A DNA stretch of 30,591 bases, from assembly GCA_949045875.1 (NCBI GenBank), contig CARPYP010000021.1, forward strand, positions 1 to 30,591, in the 5' to 3' direction. Numbering within the stretch: position 1 is the first letter of the stretch; each line of letters opens with the position of its first letter. Under the pieces are notes generated by a model. The model worked only from the letters and a program-made list of their open reading frames with translations, searched no databases and was not told where the DNA came from. Source of the stretch: an uncultured Clostridia bacterium (GTDB taxonomy: Bacteria > Bacillota > Clostridia > TANB77 > CAG-508). Shown here piece by piece: positions 22,617 to 30,591 of the stretch. A program made the translations under genes and the position numbers.

Positions 22617-24344
22617 TTATTTTTTTAATAGTATTCTTTTTATTTCTTCATGTCTCTTAATCTTTGCTGTTGTAGTCTTTACAAGTTCTTGTGTTGTTAC
22701 ATCTATTTCTCTTATATACTTGTATGTTGGTATTGTTTTATTTATTTCTTTTATCTTTGAATTTAAAAATTTTTTTATATTTTCTTCACCTGTAATTTTA
22801 TACATTTCTTCCATTATTTCTGCATCATATACAATTTTTGCACATACTTTTGGATTTTTTTCGTCTTCGTTTTCTGGCTTTCCGTAAACAAATGACTCTT
22901 TTACTCCTTCTATTCTATTTATTAAATTTTCTAGTTCTTCTGGAAATACATTTTTTCCATTTTTTAAGACTATTACACTTTTCTTTCTTCCAACAATGAA
23001 AATAAATCCATCTTTATCAATTTTGGCTAGGTCACCTGTATAAAACCATCCGTCTCTTAATGCTTTTTTTGTGGCTTGCTCATTTTCATAATATCCTAGC
23101 ATTACATTTGGTCCTTTAACTATTAATTCTCCAATTCCGTTTTCATCAGGTTTTGAGATTTTTGCTTCAACACTTGGACATACTTTCCCAATTGATCCTA
23201 ATCTATAATCAAAGTCTGAACCTGCTGCAATGACAGGCGATGTTTCTGTTAGTCCATACCCTTGGGCAATTCTTATTCCTAATTGATTATATCCTTTTTC
23301 AATTTCTGGATCCATTGCTGCTGCACCACTTATAAATAATCTTACTTGCCCTCCTAGTTTATCATGTATTTCTTTAAATATTCTTTTTCTAACATCTATA
23401 TGTATTTTTAATAATCTTTCACTGATTTTTATTCCTTTTTTTACTGTTTCTAATTTTCCTTGCTTTTCTATTGCTTTTATAAGTCTCTTATACATGCTTT
23501 CAAATAATATTGGTACTGATACCATTACACTAATATGATATTCTTGTAAATTTTCTTGAATGTGTTTGATTCCTTCACAGTATGCCACACATGTTCCTTT
23601 ATATAATGGGTATAGAAAACCTGTCGTGCATTCAAATACATGATGTAATGGTAAAAATGATAACATTGTATCTCTTTCATGAATTTCTAGAATAGATGCA
23701 ATGTCCATTAAATTTGCACATATATTTTTATGTGATAACATAACAGCTTTTGACATAGCAGTTGTTCCTGATGTAAATAGCATTATTCCCATGGATTTAG
23801 CATTTATCTTTGCGTCTATAAATTCTTTCATTCCTTCTTCTACTAATTTTTTTCCTTTTTTTAGTAATTCCTTTTCTGAGTAAATACCATCAGTATGTTC
23901 TTTTAAGTCCATTGAAATAAGGTGTTTTAATTTTCCTACTCCTTTTTCTTTTAATTTCTTGACTGTATTTGTATATTTATCTGAAAAAACTATTGCCTCT
24001 ACTCCAGAACGAATTATTAAATTTTCTATTTCATTGTCTGGTAATGATTTATCTAGTGGTACTATTATTCCAGTACCACATGCAACAGCTAAATATGTTA
24101 TTCCCCATTCATATCTATTTTCACTTATTACTGCTATTCTTTTTCCTTTTAGTCCCATTTTTATTAATGCTGTCCCTAAATAATTTATATCTTCTCTTAC
24201 TTCTTTATGTGTAATTATTTTATATTCATTTGGTATGTCTGTTTTTAGTTTATATGCTGGTCTGTCTCCATACATTTCTCCTGACTTTTTTAACATGTCT
24301 TTTAAGTCTGTTATTTCAATTATTTTGTGTACCTTTTCTTTCAT
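22617..24344 (-). CDS. AMP-forming long-chain acyl-CoA ligase family protein
   Basis: This 575-residue enzyme of the ANL superfamily should activate a fatty acid with ATP to acyl-AMP and then form acyl-CoA (or acyl-ACP) at the membrane surface. Motifs are the P-loop-like LFTSGTTAMSKAVMLSHKN (near residue 190), LPLHHVFE, YGLTETSPV (near 365), WFYTGDLAKIDKDGFIFIVGRKK and the C-terminal TTTAKIKRHE. In the first motif, ...TTAMSK replaces the common TTG.PK. Length and motif order match bacterial FadD/LC-FACS proteins. The frame extends to a TTG at 24356 touching GAAGGA; the ATG at 24344 is preferred. It has its own promoter at 24419-24447. It may supply activated acyl chains for the acyltransferases at 7383-10061, but only co-location within the window supports that. 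Confidence 0.9.
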   Translation of the reverse strand: MKEKVHKIIEITDLKDMLKKSGEMYGDRPAYKLKTDIPNEYKIITHKEVREDINYLGTALIKMGLKGKRIAVISENRYEWGITYLAVACGTGIIVPLDKSLPDNEIENLIIRSGVEAIVFSDKYTNTVKKLKEKGVGKLKHLISMDLKEHTDGIYSEKELLKKGKKLVEEGMKEFIDAKINAKSMGIMLFTSGTTAMSKAVMLSHKNICANLMDIASILEIHERDTMLSFLPLHHVFECTTGFLYPLYKGTCVAYCEGIKHIQENLQEYHISVMVSVPILFESMYKRLIKAIEKQGKLETVKKGIKISERLLKIHIDVRKRIFKEIHDKLGGQVRLFISGAAAMDPEIEKGYNQLGIRIAQGYGLTETSPVIAAGSDFDYRLGSIGKVCPSVEAKISKPDENGIGELIVKGPNVMLGYYENEQATKKALRDGWFYTGDLAKIDKDGFIFIVGRKKSVIVLKNGKNVFPEELENLINRIEGVKESFVYGKPENEDEKNPKVCAKIVYDAEIMEEMYKITGEENIKKFLNSKIKEINKTIPTYKYIREIDVTTQELVKTTTAKIKRHEEIKRILLKK

Positions 24345-24418
24345 TTTTTGTTTCAATTCCTTCCGTTTTATATCGAAAATTGCATATTTTTTTTATCTTT
24401 TTTTTAGATTTCTTCTAT

Positions 24419-24447
24419 ATTATACAATTATAAAACAAAATATTCAA
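24419..24447 (-). promoter_or_regulatory. Promoter of the acyl-CoA ligase gene
   Basis: On the minus strand TTGAAT (24447-24442), a 17-nt spacer and TATAAT (24424-24419) lie about 75 nt upstream of the start codon at 24344. Confidence 0.6.
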
Positions 24448-24542
24448 GAGTTTTTGTTGTTTTTTATTGTTTTGCTTGCTTTCCATTTGATTTTTTCTGT
24501 TATTTTTCCATAGTTTTTCTTTAGTATTTCTCTTTACTGTTT

Positions 24543-24593
24543 AAAAACGTGATTTTTACACGAAATTTTATGTGAAAAACGTGATTTTACCAC
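24543..24593. repeat. 32-bp-period direct repeat in the ligase upstream region
   Basis: AAAAACGTGATTTTTACAC (24543-24561) and AAAAACGTGATTTTACCAC (24575-24593) match at 17 of 19 positions and start exactly 32 bp (three helical turns) apart. They lie about 100-150 bp upstream of the ligase promoter. They could be operator sites or a degenerate repeat. The rest of the 488-nt gap at 24345-24832 holds the promoter, a coding remnant (24662-24739) and a terminator. Confidence 0.4.
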
Positions 24594-24661
24594 TTTTTTT
24601 ATTGAATAGGATATTGAGACATAAAAAGTATATACTAGTTCTCCGTTTTTCCTTCTTGATT

Positions 24662-24739
24662 TTACCCATTTGATTTTACTCCTGCTACACTAGCTTCATA
24701 TCCAATTTCTCCTGAATTATTATGTCCTGTAATTCCTCC
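24662..24739 (-). pseudogene. Possible 3' remnant of a secreted-protein gene
   Basis: An open stretch of 25 codons ends in TAA (24664-24662) and reads GGITGHNNSGEIGYEASVAG followed by VKSNG. Its Gly/Asn/Ser-rich composition resembles the end of an extracellular protein and differs from the surrounding non-coding bases. It has no start codon, and stop codons lie just upstream in the same frame. It could be a decayed gene end or chance. Confidence 0.25.
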
Positions 24740-24782
24740 TACCTATTACTTCTATACATTATAGTTGGATTTGAAGTATATT

Positions 24783-24821
24783 AAAAAACTCTGATTTTCC
24801 TTACGGATATCAGAGTTTTTT
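24783..24821 (-). terminator. Terminator after rluB
   Basis: A 13-bp stem AAAAAACTCTGAT/ATCAGAGTTTTTT (24783-24795 with 24809-24821) is followed on minus by the T run of its own outer arm. It lies 11 nt past the rluB stop codon. Confidence 0.85.
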
Positions 24822-24832
24822 ATATATTCTAT

Positions 24833-25561
24833 TTAAACAATGATTATACTTTTTATTTCTGTGCTACTTAAATATCTCCATTCTCCTATTTTTAAGTCTT
24901 TTACACCTATGTTACCTATTTTACTTCTATGTAATGCCATTACATTTCTTCCAATTGCTTCACACATTTTTCTTACTTGTCTATTTTTTCCTTCATGTAT
25001 TGTTATCTCTATTCGGGATATATTTTTTTCAGTGTCTGTTTTTAATATTTTTACTTTTGCAGGACGTGTTAAATAGTCTTCTATTTCTACCCCACTTTTT
25101 AGTTTTTCAATTTCTTCGTTTGTTATTATTCCTCTTAATGTTGCAACATATGTTTTTGTTATCTCATGACTTGGATGTGTTACTTTATATGTAAAGTCTC
25201 CATCATTAGTTAATATTAATGCTCCAGATGTATACATATCTAATCTTCCAACTGGTACTATTCTTTTATTTATTCCTTTTATTAAGTCTAGTACTGTTTC
25301 TCTATTAAATTGATCTTTTGTTGTTGTTACATATCCAATAGGCTTATTTAGTAATATGTATATATTTTCGTTTTGCTTTGCTACTTTTTTATTGTTGAAA
25401 TATACGATATCTTTTTCTGGATTTATTTTTACTCCTAATTCGGTAACAGCTTTTCCATTTACTTGTACCTTTCCTTCTTGTATATATTCTTCCGCTTTTC
25501 TCCTTGATGCAATACCACATTCTGCTAGATATTTTTGTAAACGTATCTCATTTTTTTCCAT
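24833..25561 (-). CDS. rluB: 23S rRNA pseudouridine synthase, RluB/RsuA family
   Basis: This 242-residue enzyme isomerises uridine to pseudouridine in ribosomal RNA. The N-terminal S4 RNA-binding domain (residues 5-50: IRLQKYLAECGIASRRKAEEYI) is followed by the catalytic domain with GRLDMYTSGALILTNDG. The nucleophile is Asp108, and the RluB/RsuA block IHEGKNRQVRKMCEAIG is present. Length fits the family (230-260). It is the last gene of the minus-strand series starting at 30478 and has a strong terminator just downstream. The ribosome binding site is weak (AAAGAG about 9 nt before ATG). The exact rRNA position modified (RluB, RluE, RluF or RsuA type) cannot be fixed without alignment; RluB is the usual Firmicute assignment. 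Confidence 0.92.
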   Translation of the reverse strand: MEKNEIRLQKYLAECGIASRRKAEEYIQEGKVQVNGKAVTELGVKINPEKDIVYFNNKKVAKQNENIYILLNKPIGYVTTTKDQFNRETVLDLIKGINKRIVPVGRLDMYTSGALILTNDGDFTYKVTHPSHEITKTYVATLRGIITNEEIEKLKSGVEIEDYLTRPAKVKILKTDTEKNISRIEITIHEGKNRQVRKMCEAIGRNVMALHRSKIGNIGVKDLKIGEWRYLSSTEIKSIIIV

Positions 25562-25622
25562 TTTGTTCTACTCTTTAACACCTTTCATTCTTATTCTTTA
25601 TAATTTACTCTTATCTTCTCTC

Positions 25623-26015
25623 CTATTTATTTATTAATGATATTATTACTAGTATTATAACTACTATAGGAAATCCTAACATTAAAAGCCCAAATCCACG
25701 TCTTATTAAGACATATTTATTAATTCTTTTATTTTTCTTTTCTTCTGGTTGTTCACTTGTTTCATTTGTTTTTTCATCATTTATGTTATTAGATACAAAT
25801 GGATATATTAATTCTAATGATTTATTATAATCAGTTTCATTTACGAAAATTCTTTTTCCTTGAATAGATTGTCCCATATACAAATTCATATAGGAACCAC
25901 TACCATCATTTCTTCTAATGTATTGAATGTTATTTTCTGTTAAAATCGCACAAACTTGATTTATTTCATATTCATCTGTGCTACAAAATAATTGTATTTC
26001 CTTATCCTCTTTCAT
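25623..26015 (-). CDS. DUF2007-like membrane-anchored protein
   Basis: This is a 130-residue protein. The first 75 residues resemble DUF2007, the putative signal-transducing domain: IQLFCSTDEYEINQVCAILTENNIQ and a later KRIFVNETDYNKSLELI. A charged, low-complexity linker (EKTNETSEQPEEKKNKR) and one C-terminal transmembrane helix (FGLLMLGFPIVVIILVIISLI) follow, so the DUF2007 part faces the cytoplasm. Function is unknown. The ATG at 26015 has AGGAGG 7 nt upstream; the frame extends to 26072 without such a site and would overlap the rluD end. It lies 35 nt downstream of the RluD-type gene, in the same operon. Confidence 0.75.
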   Translation of the reverse strand: MKEDKEIQLFCSTDEYEINQVCAILTENNIQYIRRNDGSGSYMNLYMGQSIQGKRIFVNETDYNKSLELIYPFVSNNINDEKTNETSEQPEEKKNKRINKYVLIRRGFGLLMLGFPIVVIILVIISLINK

Positions 26016-26050
26016 ACTCTTACCTCCTACGATTTTTATTAACATACTAT

Positions 26051-26965
26051 TTATATTGTTTTGGCATCGCAAGTATCTATTATGTTTTGAAAATACTCTG
26101 GTATTGGTGCTTCAATTTTCATTTCCTTTCCTGTTGTTGGATGCACAAATTCAATTTGTCTAGCATGTAACATTTGTCCTTCTACATTAAATGGATTTTT
26201 TCCATTTGAATAAATATAGTCCCCTACTATTGGGTAGCCTATTTCTGCTAAATGTACCCTTATTTGATGTGTTCTTCCTGTATCTATTTTTATTTCTAAT
26301 AAGGTAAAATTCTCATATCTTTTTAAAACTTTAAAATGTGTTATAGCCTCTTTTCCATCTTTTGTGACTGCCATCTTTTTTCTATCCTTTTTGCTTCTTC
26401 CTATTGGCATATCTATAGTTGCTTCATTTTCTTTTATTACTCCTCTTACTAATGCTATATATATCTTTTTAGTTTGTCTATTTTTTATTTGATTACTAAT
26501 ATTTATATGTGCTATATCATTTTTTGCAACAATTAATACTCCTGAAGTATCTTTGTCTAGTCTATGTATTATTCCTGGCCTTATTTCTCCCCCTATACCA
26601 GAAAGACTGTTTCCACATAAATTCATTATTGCATTTACTAATGTTCCATCTGGATTTCCATTTGCTGGATGTACAACTATTCCCTTTGGCTTATTTACAA
26701 CTATTATTTCTTTATCTTCATATAAAATTTCAATAGGAATGTCTTGTGCAATTATATCAACCTTTTTAGGTGTTTCCTTTTGTATTGTTATTTCATCTCC
26801 TATTTTTGTCTTATATGAAGCCTTTGTTGTTTTTCCATTTACTAAAATATTTCCTTCATCTAATAGCCTTTGAATTGCAACTCTTGATAATGTGTCTTCT
26901 ATTAATCCTATTGCTTTATCTATTCTAATATTTGTTTTTTCTTCATCTACTATATATGTGTCCAT
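26051..26965 (-). CDS. rluD: RluA/RluD family 23S rRNA pseudouridine synthase
   Basis: This 304-residue enzyme converts uridines in 23S rRNA to pseudouridine. It has an N-terminal S4 domain (IRIDKAIGLIEDTLSRVAIQRLLDEGNILVNG, residues 13-44) and the signature HRLDKDTSG (134-142) with catalytic Asp137. The substrate motifs NKPKGIVVHPANG (91-103), IDTGRTHQIRVHLAEIGYPIVGD and GQMLHARQIEFVHP are also present. Length and order match RluD-type proteins; RluC-like specificity cannot be excluded. Upstream, 35 nt away, lies the 172-nt palindromic repeat at 27000-27171, which separates it from the GT-C-like membrane protein gene. AAGGG lies about 12 nt before the ATG. Confidence 0.9.
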   Translation of the reverse strand: MDTYIVDEEKTNIRIDKAIGLIEDTLSRVAIQRLLDEGNILVNGKTTKASYKTKIGDEITIQKETPKKVDIIAQDIPIEILYEDKEIIVVNKPKGIVVHPANGNPDGTLVNAIMNLCGNSLSGIGGEIRPGIIHRLDKDTSGVLIVAKNDIAHINISNQIKNRQTKKIYIALVRGVIKENEATIDMPIGRSKKDRKKMAVTKDGKEAITHFKVLKRYENFTLLEIKIDTGRTHQIRVHLAEIGYPIVGDYIYSNGKNPFNVEGQMLHARQIEFVHPTTGKEMKIEAPIPEYFQNIIDTCDAKTI

Positions 26966-26999
26966 TTTTTATCTCATCCCTTCATATGGCACAAACCTA

Positions 27000-27171
27000 G
27001 GTTACAAAAGAATTGTTATTTGGCTAGGCGTTCAAGAAAGAAATACCGGAGGCGTGCTTGTGCACGTTGAGGATTTTCTTTCGATGAACTTTTTCAGCGA
27101 GCGAAATTTATTACATAAATTTCTCACGCTATGCTGTTCCAGCTACGCCAAATGGCGATTATTTTTCAACC
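27000..27171. repeat. Long copy of the palindromic stop-donating repeat
   Basis: Arms 27000-27024 (starts GGTTACAAAAG) and 27147-27171 are inverted repeats with 19 of 25 matches. Compared with the 54-nt copy at 8220-8273, this copy has about 116 extra internal nt (27037-27152). The extra part includes a strong hairpin with arms GAAATTTAT and ATAAATTTC around TAC and a smaller CGTGC/GCACG hairpin. On minus its end reads GTTGAAAAATAA and supplies V-E-K-stop to the gene ending at 27159. No protein is encoded. It behaves like a MITE or a structured RNA element. Confidence 0.7.
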
Positions 27172-28889
27172 AATATATTTCTTTGGAAAATCCAAAAATA
27201 ATCGTCCTGATATATATCTGTATAATTATTATCTTTTTCTAATAACATTTTTAATTTACTATCTGCATTTGTTATTATATGTGTTATTCCATATTCCTCA
27301 AATTTGTCTTCATAGTATACTCCTAAACTTGCAATATTTAATGCATCATAGAAAATGTCCTTTTTATTAAATTCTGGACTATATAAATCACATCTTGAGT
27401 CTATAAATACTGGTATATCTTTGTATAACAAATAACTACCAAAATTATAGTTATTATATAGTTTTATAGTATCGGCATTTAAATTATTTAAGATAAATTC
27501 ACTTGCTTGTACTGGATATAAAGCTTCATTTACATATTTATCATCAATTTTTGGACGATAAAATGTTATACCACAAAGTATTAAAACTAATGTTATTACT
27601 AATGTTCCATATGGTTTTACTAATTCTTTTATTATTTTATTTTCTATACCTTCTTTATCATATTTGTTTATAAAGTCCATTATTATTCTATTTAGAGAAT
27701 ATACTCCTATCAATGCTAATATTGATACTTGTCTTCTTGATATTAACGTTAATATAGTTAATCCTCCTAGCATAAATAAGTCTTTAAAGCTTACTTTTGT
27801 ATCTGTAAATATTAAAAATGTTAATAGTATTGTTAGAATTATTAATGCATCTATTGAGTCTATTAATACTATTGGAAGGTGCTCTGATATACTTGCAGTT
27901 GTATTTCCACTTAGTAGTTTAATCATATGTGTATAAGGTTCGAAGCTTGTTTGTGGTGTTAGTAATCCTGAAAATAGACATATTGCTAATACTAATATTA
28001 ACCATTTTATATTAGTTCTTCTTTCTATTTTTATTCTTAATGATTTTTCTTCCATCTTTTTGACTGCTACACTGCCTCTAATTATTTTTTCTCCTAATTC
28101 TTCTGTTTTGCTTTTTAGTGTTTCAATTTTATTATTTATTTTATTTTTCTTATTTTCGTCTTGTACTTTTTTTAATGTTTTTTCTAGTTTTTTTATTCTA
28201 TAATTAGTTACAATTCTCTTTGTTCTAAATGATAAATTTGACTCTATTAATTTTATTAATAATGCTTCTCCTATATATGGTAATGCTAGTATAAAGAATA
28301 AATACCATACTGCTGCATGACAATTTGCTATTAATGTTGCTATTATAAATAATCCAATTGCATATCTTTTCTTTTTTGTTTTTAAAAATTGTTCTATACA
28401 TAGTATTTCTAGTGTAAAGAATATATATGAAACTAGTTGGGCTCTTGCTGCTATAAAGTTTCTTAATAGATATATAACTCCTAAACTTAAAATAAATGAT
28501 ACTATATAGTTTTTGTTTATTTTGACATTTGTTTTATATATTAATATTCCTAATATTGATGCTAAAATCATTGTTGAGATATATATTGCTGTCATTCCTC
28601 CTGTTTCTGCATTTATTCCCATGTTTGTAGCTATATTTTCTCCCATATTATATATTAAATATATTCCTGTATCATATAACCAATGAGGATATGTATATTT
28701 TAAGTCTTTATGCCAAGAGAATGTATCTTTCATGTCTATTGTTCCAGTTTCAGTAATGTGTTCTCCTATTTTTATTGTGTAAAATGTATCATTTTGTAGT
28801 GTCTTTGGTGATATTGTTATGCAAAATACTATTATACATATTATAGCTATTATATTAAATTTCTTTTTCGTTTTATTGTCCATTTCCAT
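27159..28889 (-). CDS. Polytopic membrane protein, GT-C glycosyltransferase-like
   Basis: This 576-residue protein has about ten transmembrane helices, a central cytoplasmic-type charged coiled region (about 225-290, rich in KKLEKTLKKVQ...) and a soluble C-terminal domain. The first loop (DTFYTIKIGEHITETGTIDM then DTFSW...YPHWLYD) follows the D..xH..GexI...G..P..D.fS....W..hEWL pattern of large uncharacterised membrane proteins thought to be GT-C transferases using polyprenyl-phosphate sugars. The C-terminal VFIDSRCDLYSPEF also fits that group. Activity is unproven. The coiled insertion is atypical for the family. The ATG at 28889 is preferred to the TTG at 28901, which abuts GAAAGG. It starts 37 nt after the FAD-protein gene. 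Its final residues (VEK) come from the repeat at 27000-27171. Confidence 0.75.
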   Translation of the reverse strand: MEMDNKTKKKFNIIAIICIIVFCITISPKTLQNDTFYTIKIGEHITETGTIDMKDTFSWHKDLKYTYPHWLYDTGIYLIYNMGENIATNMGINAETGGMTAIYISTMILASILGILIYKTNVKINKNYIVSFILSLGVIYLLRNFIAARAQLVSYIFFTLEILCIEQFLKTKKKRYAIGLFIIATLIANCHAAVWYLFFILALPYIGEALLIKLIESNLSFRTKRIVTNYRIKKLEKTLKKVQDENKKNKINNKIETLKSKTEELGEKIIRGSVAVKKMEEKSLRIKIERRTNIKWLILVLAICLFSGLLTPQTSFEPYTHMIKLLSGNTTASISEHLPIVLIDSIDALIILTILLTFLIFTDTKVSFKDLFMLGGLTILTLISRRQVSILALIGVYSLNRIIMDFINKYDKEGIENKIIKELVKPYGTLVITLVLILCGITFYRPKIDDKYVNEALYPVQASEFILNNLNADTIKLYNNYNFGSYLLYKDIPVFIDSRCDLYSPEFNKKDIFYDALNIASLGVYYEDKFEEYGITHIITNADSKLKMLLEKDNNYTDIYQDDYFWIFQRNILVEK

Positions 28890-28926
28890 ATTTATTAACA
28901 ACCTTTCTCTTTATTTTTTACAGACC

Positions 28927-30478
28927 CTAACTAAGAATTTCTACTGCACATCTTATTCCATCTGCTCCTGCTGATGTTATTCCTCCTGCATACCCTGCAC
29001 CTTCTCCACAAGGATATATCCCTTTTATATTTGATTGTAATTTTTTATTTCTTAATATTGTTACTGGAGATGAACTTCTCGTCTCTACTCCTGTTAATAT
29101 TGCATTAGGATTTGCAAACCCCTTAATTTTTTTATCGAAATATATTATTCCCTCTTTTAAGGTTTTAGATACAAAATCTGGTAATATATCATTTAAATTT
29201 GATAATGTAACTCCTGGTCTATATGTAGGTTTTATTTCTCCTATTATATCAGATTTTATATTATTTATAAAGTCTTCTACTCTTTGAATCGGTGCATAAT
29301 AATTACTTCCTCCTAATTTAAAGGCAGCTTCTTCTAATTTCCTTTGAAATTCTATCCCCTTTAAAGGATTTTCTCCTTTTCCTACGTCTTCTGGTGTAAT
29401 GTTTACTAGAATTGCACTGTTTGCATTAATTCCATTACGCGAAAATGTACTCATTCCATTTACTACAATTGTACCTTTTTCACTAGATGAGGCTATCACT
29501 TCTCCTCCTGGACACATACAAAAAGTGTAACAAGAACGTCCATCTTTTCCATGATATGCTAGTTTATATTCGGCTGGTGGAAGTTTTAATTTTGTTTTCG
29601 TTCCATATTGAGATTCGTTTATCATAGTTTGTAGATGCTCAATTCTTAATCCAACTGAGAAATTTTTTCTTTTCATTTCTATATTTCTTTCGTGTAATTT
29701 GTAAAAGGTTTCTCTAGCACTATGTCCAATAGCTAGTACTACTATATTTGTTTCTATTTCTCTTTTATCTGTTATAACTTTTGCTATTTTTCCATTTTCT
29801 ATCTCAAAGTCTATTACTTTTTCATTAAATAAAAATTCTCCACCAAGTCTTATTATTTCTTCCCTCATATTCTTAATTATTTGAATTAGTTTATCTGTTC
29901 CAATATGTGGTTTACTTGTATATAAAATTTGCTCTGGTGCTCCAAAATTGTAAAATTCCTGTATTACCTTTTTGGCATAAGGGTTATTTACTCCGTGAAG
30001 TCAATTTTCCATCTGAAAAAGTTCCTGCTCCTCCTTCACCAAACTGTACATTACTTTGTGTATTTAGTTTTCCTGTTTTCCTAAATTCTTCAACATCTTT
30101 TTGCCTCTCTTCTATTTCTTTTCCCTGTTCTATTATTATTGGTTTTATTCCATTTTGTACTAATGTTAAAGCACAGAATATTCCAGCAGGTCCTGCTCCT
30201 ACTATTACTGGTCTTGTTTTTATACAATTTTTAAAAAGATTTATGAGTTCTATTTTTTCTTTTTTTATTATCTTAGCCTGCTTTATTTTGTTATTTGCTT
30301 CTATATCTATTGTATAATTGTAAAATATATCATTTTTGTCTCTTGCATCTACAGATTTTTTATATATGCTCCATGATAGTATATCTTCCTTACTAATTCT
30401 ATATTTTTTACAAATAAATTCTATTAACTCTTCCTTATCTAATTCTTCCCTTATCTTTATATTTTCTATTCGATACAT
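28927..30478 (-). pseudogene. FAD-dependent dehydrogenase (COG2509-like) split by a one-base frameshift
   Basis: Two frames together make one protein of about 517 residues, the normal length for this NAD(FAD)-utilising dehydrogenase group. The first part has the FAD Rossmann motif VIVGAGPAGIFCALTL and VQFGEGGAGTFSDGKLTSR, then stops at 29984. The second frame continues with the expected NNPYAKKVIQEFYNFGAPEQ and KPHIGTDKL and runs to YPCGEGAGYAGGITSAGADG. One extra base near 29992 (codons ACT TCA CGG, then A, then GTA AAT AAC) explains the break. The start is placed at 30478, with GGAG 6 nt upstream, rather than 30490. The gene heads the minus-strand series that leads to rluB and has a clear promoter with a palindromic spacer. 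A sequencing error and a true mutation are both possible. Confidence 0.8.
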
Positions 30479-30501
30479 ATAACTCTCCATTCATGTCCAT
30501 T

Positions 30502-30530
30502 ATTATAACACAAATTTTTAAATTTGTGAA
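30502..30530 (-). promoter_or_regulatory. Promoter with a perfect palindrome filling its spacer
   Basis: On the minus strand TTCACA (30530-30525), 17 nt and TATAAT (30507-30502) form the promoter for the FAD-protein gene. The palindrome CACAAATTT-TT-AAATTTGTG (30509-30528) occupies the spacer, an ideal place for a repressor operator. The repressor is unknown. Confidence 0.5.
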
Positions 30531-30591
30531 ATTTGCTATATGAGTTAAATAATCTGGGGAAAAATAGAAAGAAAATTTTGAGAAAAATATA

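Noticed and set aside
29984..29996. Programmed ribosomal frameshift in the FAD-dependent dehydrogenase
   Set aside because: No slippery heptamer or downstream pseudoknot is evident and the family is normally a single frame.
376..30478. Possible reassignment of TGA, because none of the roughly 18 genes ends in TGA
   Set aside because: Stops are about 13 TAA and 5 TAG; with so few genes at this base composition, absence of TGA can be chance, and tryptophan positions use TGG.

Overview
The window is about 30.6 kb of very AT-rich DNA carrying Gram-positive-type genes. Ribosome binding sites are of the AGGAGG type, promoters are close to TTGACA-17-TATAAT, and many intrinsic terminators are followed by T runs. 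Two giant secreted proteins have C-terminal membrane anchors. Together these suggest a low-GC Firmicute of the Clostridia type, plausibly an uncultured gut anaerobe; the sequence alone does not fix the genus. I saw no tRNA, rRNA, CRISPR array or intact transposase.

Layout. (1) 1-375: a compact locus with a 22-codon hydrophobic peptide on the minus strand, a convergent short RNA on the plus strand, a shared bidirectional terminator, and a direct repeat that makes the short RNA antisense to the peptide start site. This is the architecture of the Fst/par type I toxin-antitoxin locus, with a peptide I do not recognise. (2) 376-4966: a DUF1653 protein, a ribbon-helix-helix regulator, leuS, and an orphan HExxH zincin-like protein. 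(3) 4992-10917 (minus): an apparent operon of a GT8 glycosyltransferase, a GT8-acyltransferase fusion, a second PlsC-like acyltransferase, and a fusion of a HipA-like kinase to a GltD-like oxidoreductase. (4) 11284-21229 (minus): two adjacent surface proteins of about 1650 residues with SdrD-B-like and DUF11-like domains and non-LPXTG C-terminal anchors. (5) 21576-24344 (minus): an unrecognised 295-residue protein and a long-chain acyl-CoA ligase-type enzyme. (6) 24833-30478 (minus): rluB, a DUF2007-like membrane protein, an RluA/RluD-type pseudouridine synthase, a GT-C-like membrane protein, and a frameshifted FAD-dependent dehydrogenase.

How parts work together. Block 3 combines sugar transfer with acyl transfer and probably makes a glycolipid or an acylated envelope glycan. 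Block 4 supplies cell-surface fibres. Block 6 is a housekeeping rRNA-modification neighbourhood. Small palindromic repeats sit between genes. One family has two copies here, and each copy supplies the last codons and the stop codon of the adjacent gene.

The strongest candidates for undescribed biology are the par-like toxin-antitoxin locus at 83-338, the kinase-GltD fusion with an intact internal start, the GT8-acyltransferase cluster, and the stop-donating repeats. All functional statements rest on reading motifs by eye; no database search was run.
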